Positions 30,701 to 41,900 of a DNA stretch of 64,000 nucleotides are shown here, in pieces. The notes beneath the pieces were generated by a model, which did no database searches, was not told the origin of the DNA, and saw only the letters and a program-made list of their open reading frames with translations. This stretch comes from Nothopassalora personata (lineage: Eukaryota; Ascomycota; Dothideomycetes; Mycosphaerellales; Mycosphaerellaceae). Each line of letters opens with the position of its first letter. Positions within the stretch are counted from its first letter, which is position 1. The position numbers and the translations under genes were made by a program. The DNA lies in assembly GCA_033816765.1 (NCBI GenBank), contig CM066293.1, positions 2,480,001 to 2,544,000 on the forward strand, given 5' to 3'.

Positions 30701-31270
30701 CGACGCATGCTCTCGCAGCACCGGCTGCAGGAATCTCTCCGGCCTTGCGAAATCGAACTTGATGGGCTCATCGATGCGCGACTCATTTGCAGTCTTCACT
30801 GAATCATTGCTACAATCCATGTTCTCTTGATCCTGTTCGGTTGAAGTCCGGCGGGTCGCGTACCTCGGAGTCGCGTTGGCGTGATTCGTGTTGTCGCTGA
30901 GCGCGCGTCGAAGCGGGCTGTTGGTGGGAGATGTCCTGCGAGATCGCGTTCGCACCAGGCCAGTACGCGATGCAGACGAAATCTTCGTTCTCTGGTCGTG
31001 CGAAGATGAATCTACACTGAATGCGCGGCTCAACCCTGAAGGCGATCTGGGCGCAGGTGACATTGGCGCATTCGGCGAGGATGGACCTTTCGTAGTGAGG
31101 AGGGTGAACCTGGATGGCTTCGAAGGTGAGCGGGAGAGAGAGCGACGGATCTGGCGGATGGTATCGAAGCCGTCCAACTGCGGTGATCTCGAGTGTGGGT
31201 GATGGTGGGTGGGTGACAGCATGTGCATGTTACCCCCCGGCGAGTGGCGTGGCGAAATGTCCAATTCCAT
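27758..31270 (-). CDS. WEE1: Wee1-type mitotic inhibitor protein kinase
   Basis: A single exon of 1170 residues. The first 780 residues are Ser/Pro-rich with many SP/TP and basic-SP sites, as expected for a CDK-regulated tail. The kinase domain spans about 800-1135: glycine loop GMGEFSQVYKV from 807, AVKKS lysine, LYIQTEYCEEGNL hinge, catalytic loop HLDLKPANVF at 940-949, DFGMAS at 960, and YIGPEVL before SGRFDKPADIFSLG. The HLDLKPAN and EYCEEGNL motifs mark the Wee1 family, which phosphorylates the inhibitory tyrosine of CDK1 to delay mitosis. An acidic insert of about 80 residues (LTWSSDSSLVRDD) sits between the late kinase helices, as in other filamentous fungi. The tail ends EMIDI. Confidence 0.93.
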   Translation of the reverse strand: MELDISPRHSPGGNMHMLSPTHHHPHSRSPQLDGFDTIRQIRRSLSRSPSKPSRFTLLTTKGPSSPNAPMSPAPRSPSGLSRAFSVDSSSHDQRTKISSASRTGLVRTRSRRTSPTNSPLRRALSDNTNHANATPRYATRRTSTEQDQENMDCSNDSVKTANESRIDEPIKFDFARPERFLQPVLREHASPLKSSPLKRSDGVMNREAATLGSPRSSKRRSLHGTSLGPEFNIFDQAFDTAQAGSHDAVDEREGERDATPIFSWNAPAASSPQRRPFSLRKSTLSQRTGSGRKNLFADALREGSSSPSLSRARSRISLDGALPLRSPDMDSSLRRSVASDPPVLFPPPSQKLYQSAPKPHPLSHALTPSSSTSSVTAEDHKDNEIEVAPALDFQDIPKVPQPEIPRPPPGFSRSLPIGAMRPSQDSSQGSQATPAFKMAKPLPQAFMSTGLISKRHRHIDGAPAALFQSTNMPDTPSKKAAHIHFGASPAPSALGKVAKPMHEFGSPSTPFNGRVSKISPESFGKGVNIFGSRIGQPQLTRRSSFLSIDDEVNNSPTDKLGSQASNDDLPPTPTKSASATSRPQSKGKSNSLRSSLFGRRTSLGPDTFASPADREHSPTPDDECKYFDASTPCFRAEKDADCAIDDSPMPFITLTGCPPPSPSLFRSQSVHETQRVASPSPLAKRSVRSHPLLDACENPWSRSDSLPAPSPVVIRTTADRHSPHTPDESFTPPDPSSLSISAENRGSALFNSNSFPPATPTGPRNESFGISIGPGQSQFQSNASSGYFANDVDTSMTSRFGDVKPIGMGEFSQVYKVAKPVPDSTSAAAVLAKAMSPGSAIWAVKKSRRPYTGIKDRQRKMQEVHILKALCGNEHVVELVDSWESKNHLYIQTEYCEEGNLKDFLTSTGFKGRLDDFRIWKILLELSWGVKSIHDADFIHLDLKPANVFIDWEGVLKIGDFGMASSWPAPAGIDGEGDREYIGPEVLSGRFDKPADIFSLGMIMLEIAGNIVLPDNGASWQRLRAGDLSDLPSLTWSSDSSLVRDDSGDPVELLNGQSNESLCTSHQSDDDLSFLRPQAPKVTRGHDLVTPPNFMVDPADPESLDRIVNWMISPDPERRPTVDQLLAVGGVQWVGQRRRAGATVYEGSWGPANDVLNHGQEQDDVEMIDI

Positions 31271-32868
31271 TGCCTGATGTTTGAGCGCTCAGCCAACGTC
31301 CTGCGACTGCGACCGCGACTGCGCGAGTTTGCGCTGAGGTGGAGCAACAGAAGTGCGGTCGAGTGTTCCAGCGAATGCAAGCGGCGAGGTTGTCGAGGGG
31401 TCTGCGCGTCGCTTATGTCGGCTGTCGCTGGGTGATGACAGATTCGCAATGAAGTTTTTCGGTGGGCGCAAGGCAGCAATGTTCTCGAGGTCGTGAGCGG
31501 GTGCGGGTGCGGGAGGTGGCGGGCGCGATCGATTCGTCGATGTGTCGATGGTCGTGACGCAAAGGTAGAGTCTGCGAGAAAGTTGGCGCACACAGTCGGC
31601 CAGCGATAAGGATACCTGGTTTGGGTCGATCGAGGGCTCTAGGATGGTGCCGCCGTGGAATGCATATGTGCGATAATCAAAACACACGCGTCACATCCGG
31701 GTGGTGCGGTGACGAGTGGTGTGATGAGGTGCCTTGGCTCCGATCAACTTGGACGACGAGCGGGCGGGCGGGCGGGCGAGTGGTGATATGTGTTGTTCGC
31801 TCTGCGTGAGGCTGTCGGGAGGATTGAAGGAGGCGGCGATGTGTGGGTGAGTCGACTTTGGGCAGTCGCGTTCGAGGGCGAGAGACAACACAAGCCAGGG
31901 TCTGGGAGAAGGAGCCACGTCCGACAGGGATCTAGCGCCAGCGCCAATTCACGTGTTCCGATGTTAGTCGACAGTAGCTGTTCCCATCTGGATTTCACCG
32001 TTGCTTCTTCACCACTCGCTATTTGCGTTTGCGTTGAGCGCCTGATCTTACGTGCAAACGAGCGTCTGTACTACAAGAGACCCTCGGAGACTCATGTCCT
32101 GCTACACGTCCACGGCGCCGCGTTGTTTACAGCTGGCCAAACCCTTGGCAGGATGACGTCGCAAGCGCCCGTTCCTGAGCTGTCCATGTTGGGGCATCGC
32201 TGCCACTCAGGTACGCTTCTAGCCTGGAGGTCACGCGCGATGTGCTGCGGCCTGCCCAGCGTAGCCCACACCAGTGACCAGCCCTTTCACCTGCATCGGT
32301 GGGATGGAGCCACCTTCGTTCTGGTCTGGTACAGCCGATACTTTGACCGCATCTCCAACTGACTGAACGGGAGAGCGCAATCTCACGGCACGGGCGCACT
32401 TCATCTAAGACAAATCTCATCGATAGAACTAGCAATTCCCTGCTGAGCTTTTCCGCATCCCCACCTGCTCTTCACATGCACGCTCATAACACGGGCGGTG
32501 ACAGTTGGATCATTGCTTGCGACACGAGTACCGCGGTGGCGCTTTTTCTTGGTTGCACAGGGTCGCCAAGTCAGCGTGCGAACACACACGATGACCGGAC
32601 AATGTGAGCCCCGCTACGCTAGAGAGAGGCCTGCTGTGATTCCTTCACTACTACGTCACCTCATTCTTATACCACCGAATATTCTACTACTGCCGAGCTT
32701 AAGCGGCGCAGAATATATAGAAACCCCTTCCATCATGGTCGTATTGTTTGTCTGTAGCACTGGGCGCACTTCGTCAGACCTCAGCACACACTGAGACTGT
32801 ATCCAACCTCCGCCAGCTTGGCCAATACATCGACATCACAGCATCGCTACGTGAAACAATTATTTACA
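31271..32868. other. Divergent intergenic region, Wee1 / small ORF
   Basis: 1.6 kb between two divergent starts. It contains a GGGC-rich run near 31760-31780 and TATA-like sequence (AATATATAG) near 32711. The longer frames here are antisense or accidental and carry no motif. Confidence 0.5.
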
Positions 32869-33189
32869 ATGGGCGCCGCCACGAATCCAGCGATCGAGAA
32901 ACCAGTGTTCTTGTCAGCCGACAAGAGAAAGATCTCGTACCAAAGCAAGGGTGGCAACACCGTTACCCTCGAGTTCAAGAATCCCAAGGCCATCGAGAGT
33001 CTGCGCAGCTTCACGGAACAGAACGAGCGCAGCAAGCCGGAAAACATGACAGTCACCGTCGATGGCGTCGCAAAGCCCAGGGACGAGAATCAAGGTCTCT
33101 GGATGGGCATCTACGACACGCTGAGTTTCTGGTGTATGGAGGCCATGGAGGTGGCCGCCTTCGGACCATATGATGAGCCCCCAAACTGA
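32869..33189 (+). CDS. Small hypothetical protein, 106 residues
   Basis: Starts at the ATG at 32869 (MGAATNPAIEKPVFLSADKR); the longer frame to 32818 begins with TTG. It is a soluble protein with a beta-rich look (KISYQSKGGNTVTLEFKNP), a helix and an aromatic end (LWMGIYDTLSFWCMEAM). Codon use resembles neighbouring genes and an AATATATAG box lies about 160 bp upstream. I do not recognise the family. Antisense frames over it are longer but look accidental. Confidence 0.55.
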   Translation: MGAATNPAIEKPVFLSADKRKISYQSKGGNTVTLEFKNPKAIESLRSFTEQNERSKPENMTVTVDGVAKPRDENQGLWMGIYDTLSFWCMEAMEVAAFGPYDEPPN

Positions 33190-34452
33190 ACATCCCTGCA
33201 GCCAAGCGATGGTCGAGAATCCGTTGCTCGAGCGACACGACGAATCACTTCGATCTCGAGATACACCACCTGCTCTCATCGAGCGCGAATTGACCGCTTC
33301 ACCGTGCATTGGGTGGCCACTATGTGACCTGGAACACGTCTGGCCACGAATCCAACGCCCTCGGCTCTCGCCGACCAGTCTGACGTGTTGATGACTCAGG
33401 TATTCACTACAAATCAGCACACAGGATCCATCTTTGAACCGCACCGCGCCGATGGCATCCACTGGCACTCGAACACTACGACTCCTACCTTCTCGACGGG
33501 AAAGTCCACTTTTCAACAAGCCGGCTTGCAAGGAGCCTCGAACCCACTCCGGAGCGAGGCGGCAGCTCATTGTCGTGTACGCTTCAGCAAGGCGATAGCA
33601 ACTGACCAGGAGCACATTACGGGCAGTATATCGCCACCACGAGGTCGTACGCCGGGAAGAAGAGTGTCAGACACCACCATTCGTGTCTATCGTTCTCAAG
33701 CGTAGGCAGAAACATGAATAAACCAAATCAAATTTCTCCATTGCGTTTCTCGCCCACTTCTACTCTCATCCTTGCCTTTTACACCTATCGTTGGGAGAAT
33801 CTCATGGTCTATGTGTTATGCTTTCGAAGTACCGAATGGAAAAAGTGTCTCGTTGCACTAGGGTTTGGACGATTAGCTGCTTAACAAACATCCAACCCTG
33901 ACACAATGCAAGCTCGAAGACAATGATGTCGTGTATCCGGTCTGTGGCCCGACTTGCACGAAGCGCCGTGCACATTCTCCCGGCCGAAATGTGGGCTCGA
34001 GGGCAGCGCGATACTTCTCGCCGAAAATTCAGCTCTGATGTTTTCCGCGTGTCTCTTGGGAGGACAGCGCAAGTAGCAGGACTTCTATCTTGTCGTCTGA
34101 GGGAATACACCCACGACGAACCAATCGCGAGTGACCACTATACAACGGTGAATGGGCGAAGCTGACCCTCGATCCAGCCCCTGACTTGGAGTACCCTCAG
34201 GCGTAGTCTTCCGCGTATGGAAAGGCGTAAAATGTCTTCGACTACCCGAGTCTCTCTGTAGTGAGACTCGCGTGTCACATTCACCTTTACGGCTCTCTGC
34301 GGGCAAATACTCACCTGATAGCGAGTCAACTTAGTAGATTGACGCTTGGACCAACATACAACATATGTCAGTCAAAAGCAGCACTTGCAATTTCAGATTC
34401 TCTCCTCGCAACTCTCACTTCATCAGCACGACGAGCTGTGCGTATAGAACGA
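33190..34452. other. Intergenic, no supported gene
   Basis: 1.26 kb with only short frames in all six phases and no repeat or structured element recognised. Confidence 0.5.
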
Positions 34453-35123
34453 TGAAGCTGAAATCAAGTCCAGGCTTCCGAACGTGTGCAGCTCGCGTTC
34501 TTAAAGATCAGTTACGAACTAATGCCAACCACAACCAGCCTGTGCTTTCCTTCGACTACCCGCAGAGCTTCGAAACCACATCTACCGCCTCGTGTTCGTC
34601 GGCCCCGACACTATCAGCCCTCACCGCGACATGCCGCCTGATCCAAGCTCAGGTACTTCCCATCTTTGTATGGGAGAACAACTTCATGCTCACCGAAAGT
34701 CAATCCATAAGGTAGAACGCCTCACCTGTCTGAGACCTGCACAAGGCATCCTCAACCCAGCAGTCGTCGTCGAGATATTGCCAGGCGTTGTTCGAATAAG
34801 GCTAATGCCCTTGTATGCAGTCCACCATCAACAATCGTGACTTCCACAGCGTCCCAATCGGCAACAGCACCCGGAGCTGGACCAAACGCACCAGCAGCAC
34901 CGCCAGCTTCCATAACATCGAGTTCCAATGCAGAGTCACCGCCAGATCATTCGCGAACACGTACGGCAACGCCGTCACCATGACTTTGAATGAATCTGGC
35001 AAGCACACCTTCCGCCACCAGTACATCGACTGCAAGCAGAATTTCTACGCCGGTAGTCGGAGATTTCTAGACAAGTCACTCCACTCAGCGACCGAGTGTC
35101 TGGAAAAGGTCGCCCTCCGTTAG
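34453..35123 (+). pseudogene. Broken 2EXR-domain gene
   Basis: The family hallmark appears as CAFLRLPAELRNHIYRLVF at about 34535-34595, in a phase closed upstream by a stop. The natural continuation (ALTATCRLIQAQVLPIFVWE NNF) is one base out of phase from about 34608. A later frame at 34815-35123 (STINNRDFHSVPIGN) may be the C-terminal part. Because the phase changes have no intron signals at the right places, this is best read as a frameshifted pseudogene related to the intact 2EXR gene at 3569-4300. A sequencing or assembly indel is the alternative. Confidence 0.6.
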
Positions 35124-36003
35124 CGCGGCCAAGGCATTGACGGAATCATCGAAGTAGGATATGTCATCGCCAGATGTATGGGACCTCGCATAGAGCAAGT
35201 CAGGTGGTTCACACTTGGGAGAAATCTGATGTGGCGATGCGTGAATTCCGAATGAGTCAAAATTCTGAGCGAGAAAACACCGAAATGGGTTCCTCGATGT
35301 TTTGAGGAGGAGCAGGAGGACGGTGAAGATGGTGATGTGGTGGGTGAAGGAAGTGGCACGACCGAAAGCAAGGAGCCTGAGGCGATGAAGATTAGATATT
35401 GTCGGGTACGGTCCGACTATGGTCCTCGGGAATTGCTAGTTGGGCGGTGGATGCGATCTCTCTGTAATGTGGGACGGCCTCTTTATGTGGTTTTTGGGCA
35501 GGTCTGACGAATCAGCCGAGCATAGAGCGGAGCAGATCAACACGACCAGTTGCTTGATATCACTGAGCCGATGCGCGTGGTGTACTGCTTTTAACAAGTC
35601 AGGTTGAGATGAAGAGAAACAAAAATCGAGTTGAGAGCAACCATCGCCTTCAACAACCGCACCTCGTACATGCAATGTCAAACACTACCATGCAGCCACG
35701 ATCGGGAGCCCAATAGATTCAGGAGAGTATGATCTTATGTGAAAGGGTACATCAGATGCAGAGCGCAATCCTCCCATTTGTCATTTCCGAGTACAGTCTA
35801 TGTCGAGATGTGAGTCTGAAGAAGCTCGGGTATAGTACAGTAGCAGAGAGTAAAAGAGACGGTATCCACCAACCAGGCCAAGCTACTCCAAGAGCTCCTC
35901 CAATACAAGCGCCCAACCTCGAGTCCGATATCCCAATATATATATCACAAGACGCCGGTACTGTATGCAGTCGTAGTGCAGTCACTCGTGAGGGTCATGG
36001 TCG
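35124..36003. other. Intergenic, no supported gene
   Basis: 880 bp downstream of the 2EXR relic and the Snf11-like gene. Contains TA-dinucleotide runs near 35936-35946 and nothing else of note. Confidence 0.5.
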
Positions 36004-36979
36004 TCATGCCTGCGCTTGAGCAGGAGCAGAAGTCGTGCCATTCGCAACCATCGGATTCGGTCCATTCAGTCCTGGAGAAGAGGCAGACTGCCGGTCCAAG
36101 CCCTTCCAGCCAGGGAAAAGCTCGGTCAGCTGCGCATATTTCGACTGCAGCTGCGCCATGTGCGGCGGCGGAGTCATATGCGCCGGGCCAGGCGGCGCTT
36201 TCGCGAGCCCTGCAGGATCATTCGATGCTCGTGGCATCAGCCAAGCAAGATTCGCCTGCACTCTGCGCAAACACTGGATGTACTCCTCCGAGGCCATCTT
36301 GTCCGGCTTGCCCTCGCTTCTCAGCTGCATGAGCTGCTGCGGGCTGATGGCGCCGCCATGTCCCTCGGTCTGCAGCCTGTTGACCTCTTGCAGCAGCTCT
36401 ACGTTGATCTCGAAGAGCAGCGCTACTCGTTCGTCGTCCCTGCTTTGACTGCCGGGTGAGAGTGGAGAGCGTGGGGATGGCGCGGCGGTGGTCACGGCGC
36501 CCTGCTGGAGGCTGCCCGGTGTTTGTGGGAGAGGCGGTGCGGCCATTGGGTATTTGTTTGGCGGCGGAGGTGTTGGGTGGCTGGCGGCATTCGGCGACTG
36601 GTGATGTTGCGGAGAACCGCTCTGTCTCACGTGGTGTTGCTGCCGCTGTGATAGCGCGACCGGCGCGTGGACTGCTGCTGATGTGCTCGTGGTTGTGTTG
36701 TATGATGATCCTGCAGCGTATCGTCAGCATGGCCTACATCGTGACTACCGCGTGCGCGTAGCTGGCAGTGACACTGGAATGCTTCCACTGCCGACGATTG
36801 CGTACAGCGTCGAAACACGAGTCATTCCACTCACCACCGTACTGCATCTGCCCTGCCAACCCATACTGTTGGTGTCCCAGAAAATCTGGGCCCGTGTTTG
36901 CTGTACCAGTCGGGGGTGTGTTGTAGTGGCCTTGCTGGGGCAGCGGTGGCATCGGTGATTGGCTCATTACGCTCGCCAT
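36004..36979 (-). CDS. Snf11/SS18-like (SSXT) SWI/SNF subunit
   Basis: Two exons, 36979-36835 and 36710-36004 (donor GTGAGT, acceptor CTGCAG), giving 283 residues. The N-terminal half is Gln/Pro/Gly/Ser-rich with His-Gln runs. At about 150-205 is an SSXT-like helical pair, VALLFEINVELLQEVNRLQ then EYIQCLRRVQANLAWLM, the pattern shared by metazoan SS18 and yeast Snf11. Those proteins are small subunits that bridge the SWI/SNF ATPase to activators. A short motif LTELFPGWKGL follows. The assignment rests on pattern similarity, so confidence is moderate. The start is only 206 bp from the divergent ABC-class ATPase gene. Confidence 0.68.
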
Positions 36980-37185
36980 GATTGCCACAGATGATTACAC
37001 GATTCGAGTCGTTGCGTGATTGGCTTCTTGCACGCCTATTGCACTTTATCTCACAAACCCTGTGCGAGAGCAAGCAGTGAATTTGCGGTAGACGGTAAGT
37101 CACCTCTAGCCTGCCGCATCCCTGCAAGCTAACCCGGCCGGGAAGATCGGATCCAATCAGTCTTCCCTTTGTTGCATCCACCATC

Positions 37186-39309
37186 ATGTCAGCAGGTAGG
37201 ACCGACGCATGCATGTGTCGCCTTGCAGAAACACGTTGGCTGACCGTTCTTCCAGGACGTGGTCGAGGCCGAGGGGCGTATTATAAGGCGCGGTACGGCG
37301 CCGGCCGTGGCAGAGATGGTGCTGGCAACCAGAGCGCTGGTAACCACTTTCAGCAGGAACAAAATTCTGGAAACGAGCACTGGAAACAGCCGAGAGCAGG
37401 CGGACCGCCCAAGAACTGGGCACAGCTCGACGCGGATCTGAGGAGCATCGATCAGCAGCAATACGGTTGGTTTTGTTCCTATTTCCTTGCGATTCAAAGT
37501 ACTCCCCGTCTCTGACGCTACGGGCGCCGGGTCGAGGTCACGACATGTTGCCTCGAGTTTTCAAGCCATTGTCTGATCATTCAGATAATTGACCAGACTC
37601 CAGGTGCATACAAACGACTCCTAGGCAGGTATACACATGTCGGACCGCAGTTCACGCTCTCTATCGACCATGTGCAAGGCGATGCTTATGCGGCACCATC
37701 GCGAGTGCGAGCAGTCATGCCGTGGAAGGAGACTGCATTTCCCGATGACTACCTGAAGTCGGACGTGCGTCGCATTGCGTTGTGCGACTTCGTCTCTCGT
37801 GTTGCTGGAGCACTCATACAGGCGAAGCATCTCGATCAGAGTACCTCGAAGGCGGGAGGTGGATGGTCCGGCCCGAAGGGTGGTGCTTTCTCTATCAACG
37901 CACCAGGAGAGGAGATCATCCCACGTACGTCTGCATTGATATCGGGGAATGATTCGGTTGAGCTCCGCTTCACCGTGTCACTGCCGGCAGCAGGACGAGT
38001 TGTTCTTGGACAGCAGGCCTACCAAATCTTGGCTATCAATTTGGTCGAGGTCGTGAAGCAATCGCTGGTTCATGCCAACATCGATCAGAAGCGACTGGCA
38101 AATCACATATCTTCTGCAGAAGCACAGAGCTCATTGCGCTCGCAGTTGGAAGGACGCGGCCTGATCGCCTTCGTTGCCAATGGCTCGATTCTGCCACGAG
38201 CTTCTGGCGCATCGCAAGCGCCTATGAGTGGCTCAGATGTAGTCGCTTTCACCTCGCCAAAGGAGCTAGAGGTCACCCTGACTGCTAGCAATGGAGCATC
38301 TCATACTGGAATGGGCATGCCGAAGGGCGTGACGATGCTCACGGGTGGCGGCTTTCATGGCAAGTCCACGCTTCTGGAAGCACTAGAGCTTGGTGTCTAC
38401 AACCACATACCAGGTGATGGAAGGGAGGTCGTCGTCACCGACCCGACAGCTTTCAAGATCAGGGCAGAAGACGGTCGCAGTGTTAATAAGACTGATGTCA
38501 GTCCTTTCATTTCGACATTGCCCGCTGGCAAAGAAACGAAGATGTTTTCCACATCCGACGCAAGTGGCTCAACCTCGATGGCAGCGAACATACAGGAAGC
38601 ACTCGAGGCGGGCTGCAAAACTCTTCTCATCGACGAGGACTCTTCAGCTACCAATCTTCTAGTCCGTGATGCCAGAATGCAGGCATTGATTCGACATGAA
38701 CCTATCACACCTCTGGTCAGCAAAGCTCGCGCCTTGTACGAACAGCACGGTGTGAGCACAGTCATCGTCATCGGTGGTCTGGGAGATTGGCTTGCTGTCG
38801 CCAACAATGTCGTGTCTCTGGACTCCTACGTGCCTTTCTGCATAACCCAGGAAGCGCAGAATGTTCTGAAGGAGTTTCCCAGCACCATTGTGCAGGAGAA
38901 AAAGTACGGCTCGCGACCACAACGCATGTTCAGGGTAGATCTCGAAGGGATAAGGTCGCCCTTTGCTCCGCGGAACAAGTTCATCGCCATGAACTCGCAC
39001 ACGAAGGACGCAGTAGACGACCCATCAAGGGCAGAAAGCGGTATCGATCTGGGTGGTCTGGATCAGCTGGTCGAGATCGGACAGACCCGTACTGCGGCAG
39101 TGCTCCTGCAGCGTATTGCAACAGCCACGACCACAAGCGCCTTGACCCTGCGTGAAATACTCGTGCAGCTTCATGATGTTGTTGGCGTGGACAAATGCTT
39201 ACCTACATCGCTTGACGGGGGCGATCTGGTGGGCATCCGGCAGCTTGAGCTTGCTGCAGCACTTTCGCGATTGCGAGGACTTGCTCTGAGGGTTGACAAG
39301 GCTGGTTGA
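37186..39309 (+). CDS. Predicted ATPase of the ABC class (COG3044-like)
   Basis: Three exons: 37186-37195, 37256-37465 and 37604-39309, giving 641 residues. The first intron is 60 nt (donor GTAGGA, branch GCTGAC, acceptor TTCCAG) and is a multiple of three, so retention would add 20 residues without a frameshift. The N-terminus is RG-rich (MSAGRGRGRGAYYKAR). The core has the P-loop GGGFHGKST at 321-329, a Walker-B-like KTLLIDEDSSATNLLVRD from about 412, and ESTVIVIGG-like and helical C-terminal parts. This matches the predicted ABC-class ATPases known from bacteria and fungi, whose substrate is unknown. The RG box suggests RNA or nucleolar contact (inference). Confidence 0.85.
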
Positions 39310-40576
39310 AGGTGGTTTCAGGCATTCAGTCGCACCGCGTGCGGACTCTTTGCAGAGCTACGAACAACACTCAAGAGGTCACTGCATGCTGCAGGTGTTC
39401 TCACAGTTGATCGAATTTGCAGACGACCCAAAGAGGTATCTCATGCGAGACCGAGAGTGATGTCCCTTCCTTATCACAATCCCAGGAGATGCGTATATGC
39501 CTCAGTACTGATGGGAGCGCAGAATAGCAACACGCGAGCCATTGCCCTGCAGGGATCAGCGCGAGTGCGAGGACTGTGCGCCCGATCGACAATCTCATGT
39601 GATGTTCTCAAGTCGATGCTGCGCCTCTAAGACTCGGCGATGTGGTGCCGAATGTGACGGTATCAGACAGACCCTCAAACTTTCCCGTCGTCATGCATCG
39701 ATGTCGGCCACTGCTCCGCGGCATTGGGCTGGGCGCTAAGGACCCGACCGAATACGCGATGCCGTGCTTCCCGTGTGCTCTTCTGTGAGATCTGTAGAAG
39801 GTGCACACACAGTGTCCAGATTTTGCCTGTGAGCGTAGCTGACGGGCATCTCATAAAGCATTGGACGCCTCTCAGTATACGTATCCAAGACCGCAAAAGC
39901 GCTCACTGGACGGTAACTTGCACGGCATTTTACCAGTGCCACGAATCGCATTCCTCTCAGAACCACAACAGTACATCGGCCGCAAGTCGGAAAGTCGATT
40001 CTCCCGGGGAAGTATCGCACGGCGTTGCCATGCCATCGCGAAGAATGCCAGTCCCGCCCAAATCCTTCGACCTCAGGCATGAAGTCATTAACTAGCATTC
40101 ACAAGACACAGCAAGAACGCCAAGATGCATCCCTCCACGGAGGCGTTCGACAGGGCTGCTAAGCATGTGGCCGACTCCACCATGAAGTTTTGACTCCAAC
40201 CATCTCCCCCACAGCCGCATTTCCGGGAAGCTAAGCATGTTGGTAGCGTGAGTAGGCATGTTACGTCGTGCTCAATTGGTCGACGTGAGCATCAAAAAGA
40301 GCTAGGACGCGCATCGCCACATCCTTCAAGCCAAGAGTGCAGCTGTTGTGTAGTCACTTGACACTTTCAGTCCACTGTACTGACGTGCTACATGTATTTC
40401 GGCGTTGCCTTCTCGAACGGCATCTCAAGTATAATTACTCCGGGCAAAAATTTCCAAGTTTGCTTCAATTAGGATAATCACGACACCCTTGATACAGTAA
40501 TCGCAGTCGACAGATCGAGCTTTGCCCCGCACACTTCGAAACCAACACAACACCATCAACAACAATCACCGCCACG
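39310..40576. other. Intergenic, no supported gene
   Basis: 1.27 kb. The word GCTAAGCATGT occurs twice (about 40159 and 40229), with surroundings faintly like an internal 5S rRNA promoter, but no full RNA gene can be folded from it. The remaining frames are short. Confidence 0.45.
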
Positions 40577-41900
40577 ATGAACCGCACCAGCGATGTCAAT
40601 GGCAAGGCGCCACTGGGCTCAGAAAGTGGCAGCTCGCACCCACCAGCACCTATCGTCAAGGTGCAGCCACCACGCCGCGAGGACCTTCAACCTAGCTACG
40701 CGAAGGCCATCGAGCCAGATACTGAAGATGCTGCTCAGCACGGATGGTATGGCAGTATGATCAACGCGCTTGGATCATGTATTGGAACGTTGGGAGCTAT
40801 TCCGTGCTGTATAATATGCCCGAACCCATACAAGGTGAGTGGTCATCATGTCTCGCGGCAAACAGCCTTGGGCTTAATTAACAATCACTCCAGCCAGTCG
40901 CACAGGGTAACGTCGGTCTCGTCACCAAGTTTGGACGTTTCGCACGCGCCGTCGACCCAGGTCTTGTCAAGATCAACCCACTCTCCGAGAACCTCATTCA
41001 AGTCGATGTCAAGATTCAGATCGTCGAAGTGCCAAAGCAGGTCTGCATGACCAAAGATAACGTTAATCGTAAGTCAACGGAAAGCTTCTAGGCATTGTCT
41101 CCATTCTTCGACATCTACTAATCTTGGAACCTTTGCTATTAGTCACCCTTACGTCTGTCATCTACTACCACATCATCAGCCCACACAAGGCTGCCTTCGG
41201 AATCTCCAACCTACGCACCGCCCTCGTCGAGCGAACCCAGACCACCCTCCGCCACGTCATCGGTGCCCGCGTCCTTCAAGACGTAATCGAGCGCCGCGAG
41301 GAGATCGCTCAGTCCATCCGCGAGATTATTGAAGAGACTGCAACGGGCTGGGGTGTGGCTGTCGAGAGCATGCTCGTCAAGGACATCATCTTCAGCCAGG
41401 AGCTCCAGGACAGCCTGTCAATGGCTGCACAGTCCAAGCGAACTGGTGAAGCCAAGGTCATCAGCGCCCGCGCCGAGGTCGAGAGCGCCAAGTTGATGCG
41501 ACAGGCTGCTGACATCTTGAGCTCGGCGCCGGCTATGCAGATCAGATACCTTGAGGCTATGCAGAGTATGGCTAAGACGGCGAACAGCAAGGTCATCTTC
41601 TTGCCAGTGAGTAAAGCCAATCACAGTAGCCATGACGCGACATCTGAGGAACCCTCAGAACACTCATGGCTTCTGCCCCCTGTCCTCTGAGACACCTAAG
41701 CTAACCTACCTTACCTTTAGGCGCAGAATCAGACGGTGCAGAATCAGCTTGCGCAGGCTGAGGCCGTGGGTGAAGGACCTAGTAGCTACAGGGACTACGG
41801 TACTAACCATATGACTGGCAATGGATCGCAGGGCGAGTTCGCGAGCAACACGCATGGCTTCCAAAGCGCTGTCAATGCGAGAGTCGTGGAGAACATGTAA
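40577..41900 (+). CDS. Stomatin/SPFH (band 7) family membrane protein
   Basis: Four exons: 40577-40834, 40894-41068, 41143-41606 and 41721-41900, giving 358 residues. All junctions are in phase with GTGAGT/GTAAGT donors; the second intron has a CTACTAAT branch site. A disordered N-terminus leads to a Cys-rich hydrophobic hairpin (IGTLGAIPCCIICPNP, about 68-84), then the SPFH domain: NVGLVTKFGRFARAVDPGL, VDVKIQIVEVPKQ, LTSVIYYHI, TLRHVIGARVLQDVIERRE, GVAVESMLVKDI and the coiled AKVISARAEVESAKLMRQAA. It is the stomatin-type scaffold that organises cholesterol or ergosterol-rich domains and regulates channels. The Cys pairs near the hairpin are likely acylation sites (inference). A Gln/Asn-rich tail ends the protein. 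Confidence 0.9.

Noticed and set aside
31790..32362. 190-codon plus-strand frame upstream of the small ORF
   Set aside because: No domain, mixed composition, and it lies in the divergent promoter region of Wee1.
32914..33615. 233-codon minus-strand frame
   Set aside because: Starts and composition are poor, it overlaps the better 106-residue plus-strand ORF, and it has no motif.
40150..40260. Sequence resembling a 5S rRNA internal promoter (CCGGGAAGCTAAGCATG)
   Set aside because: Only about 30 nt look similar, the flanks do not fold into the 5S stems, and a second GCTAAGCATGT nearby suggests chance or a small repeat.
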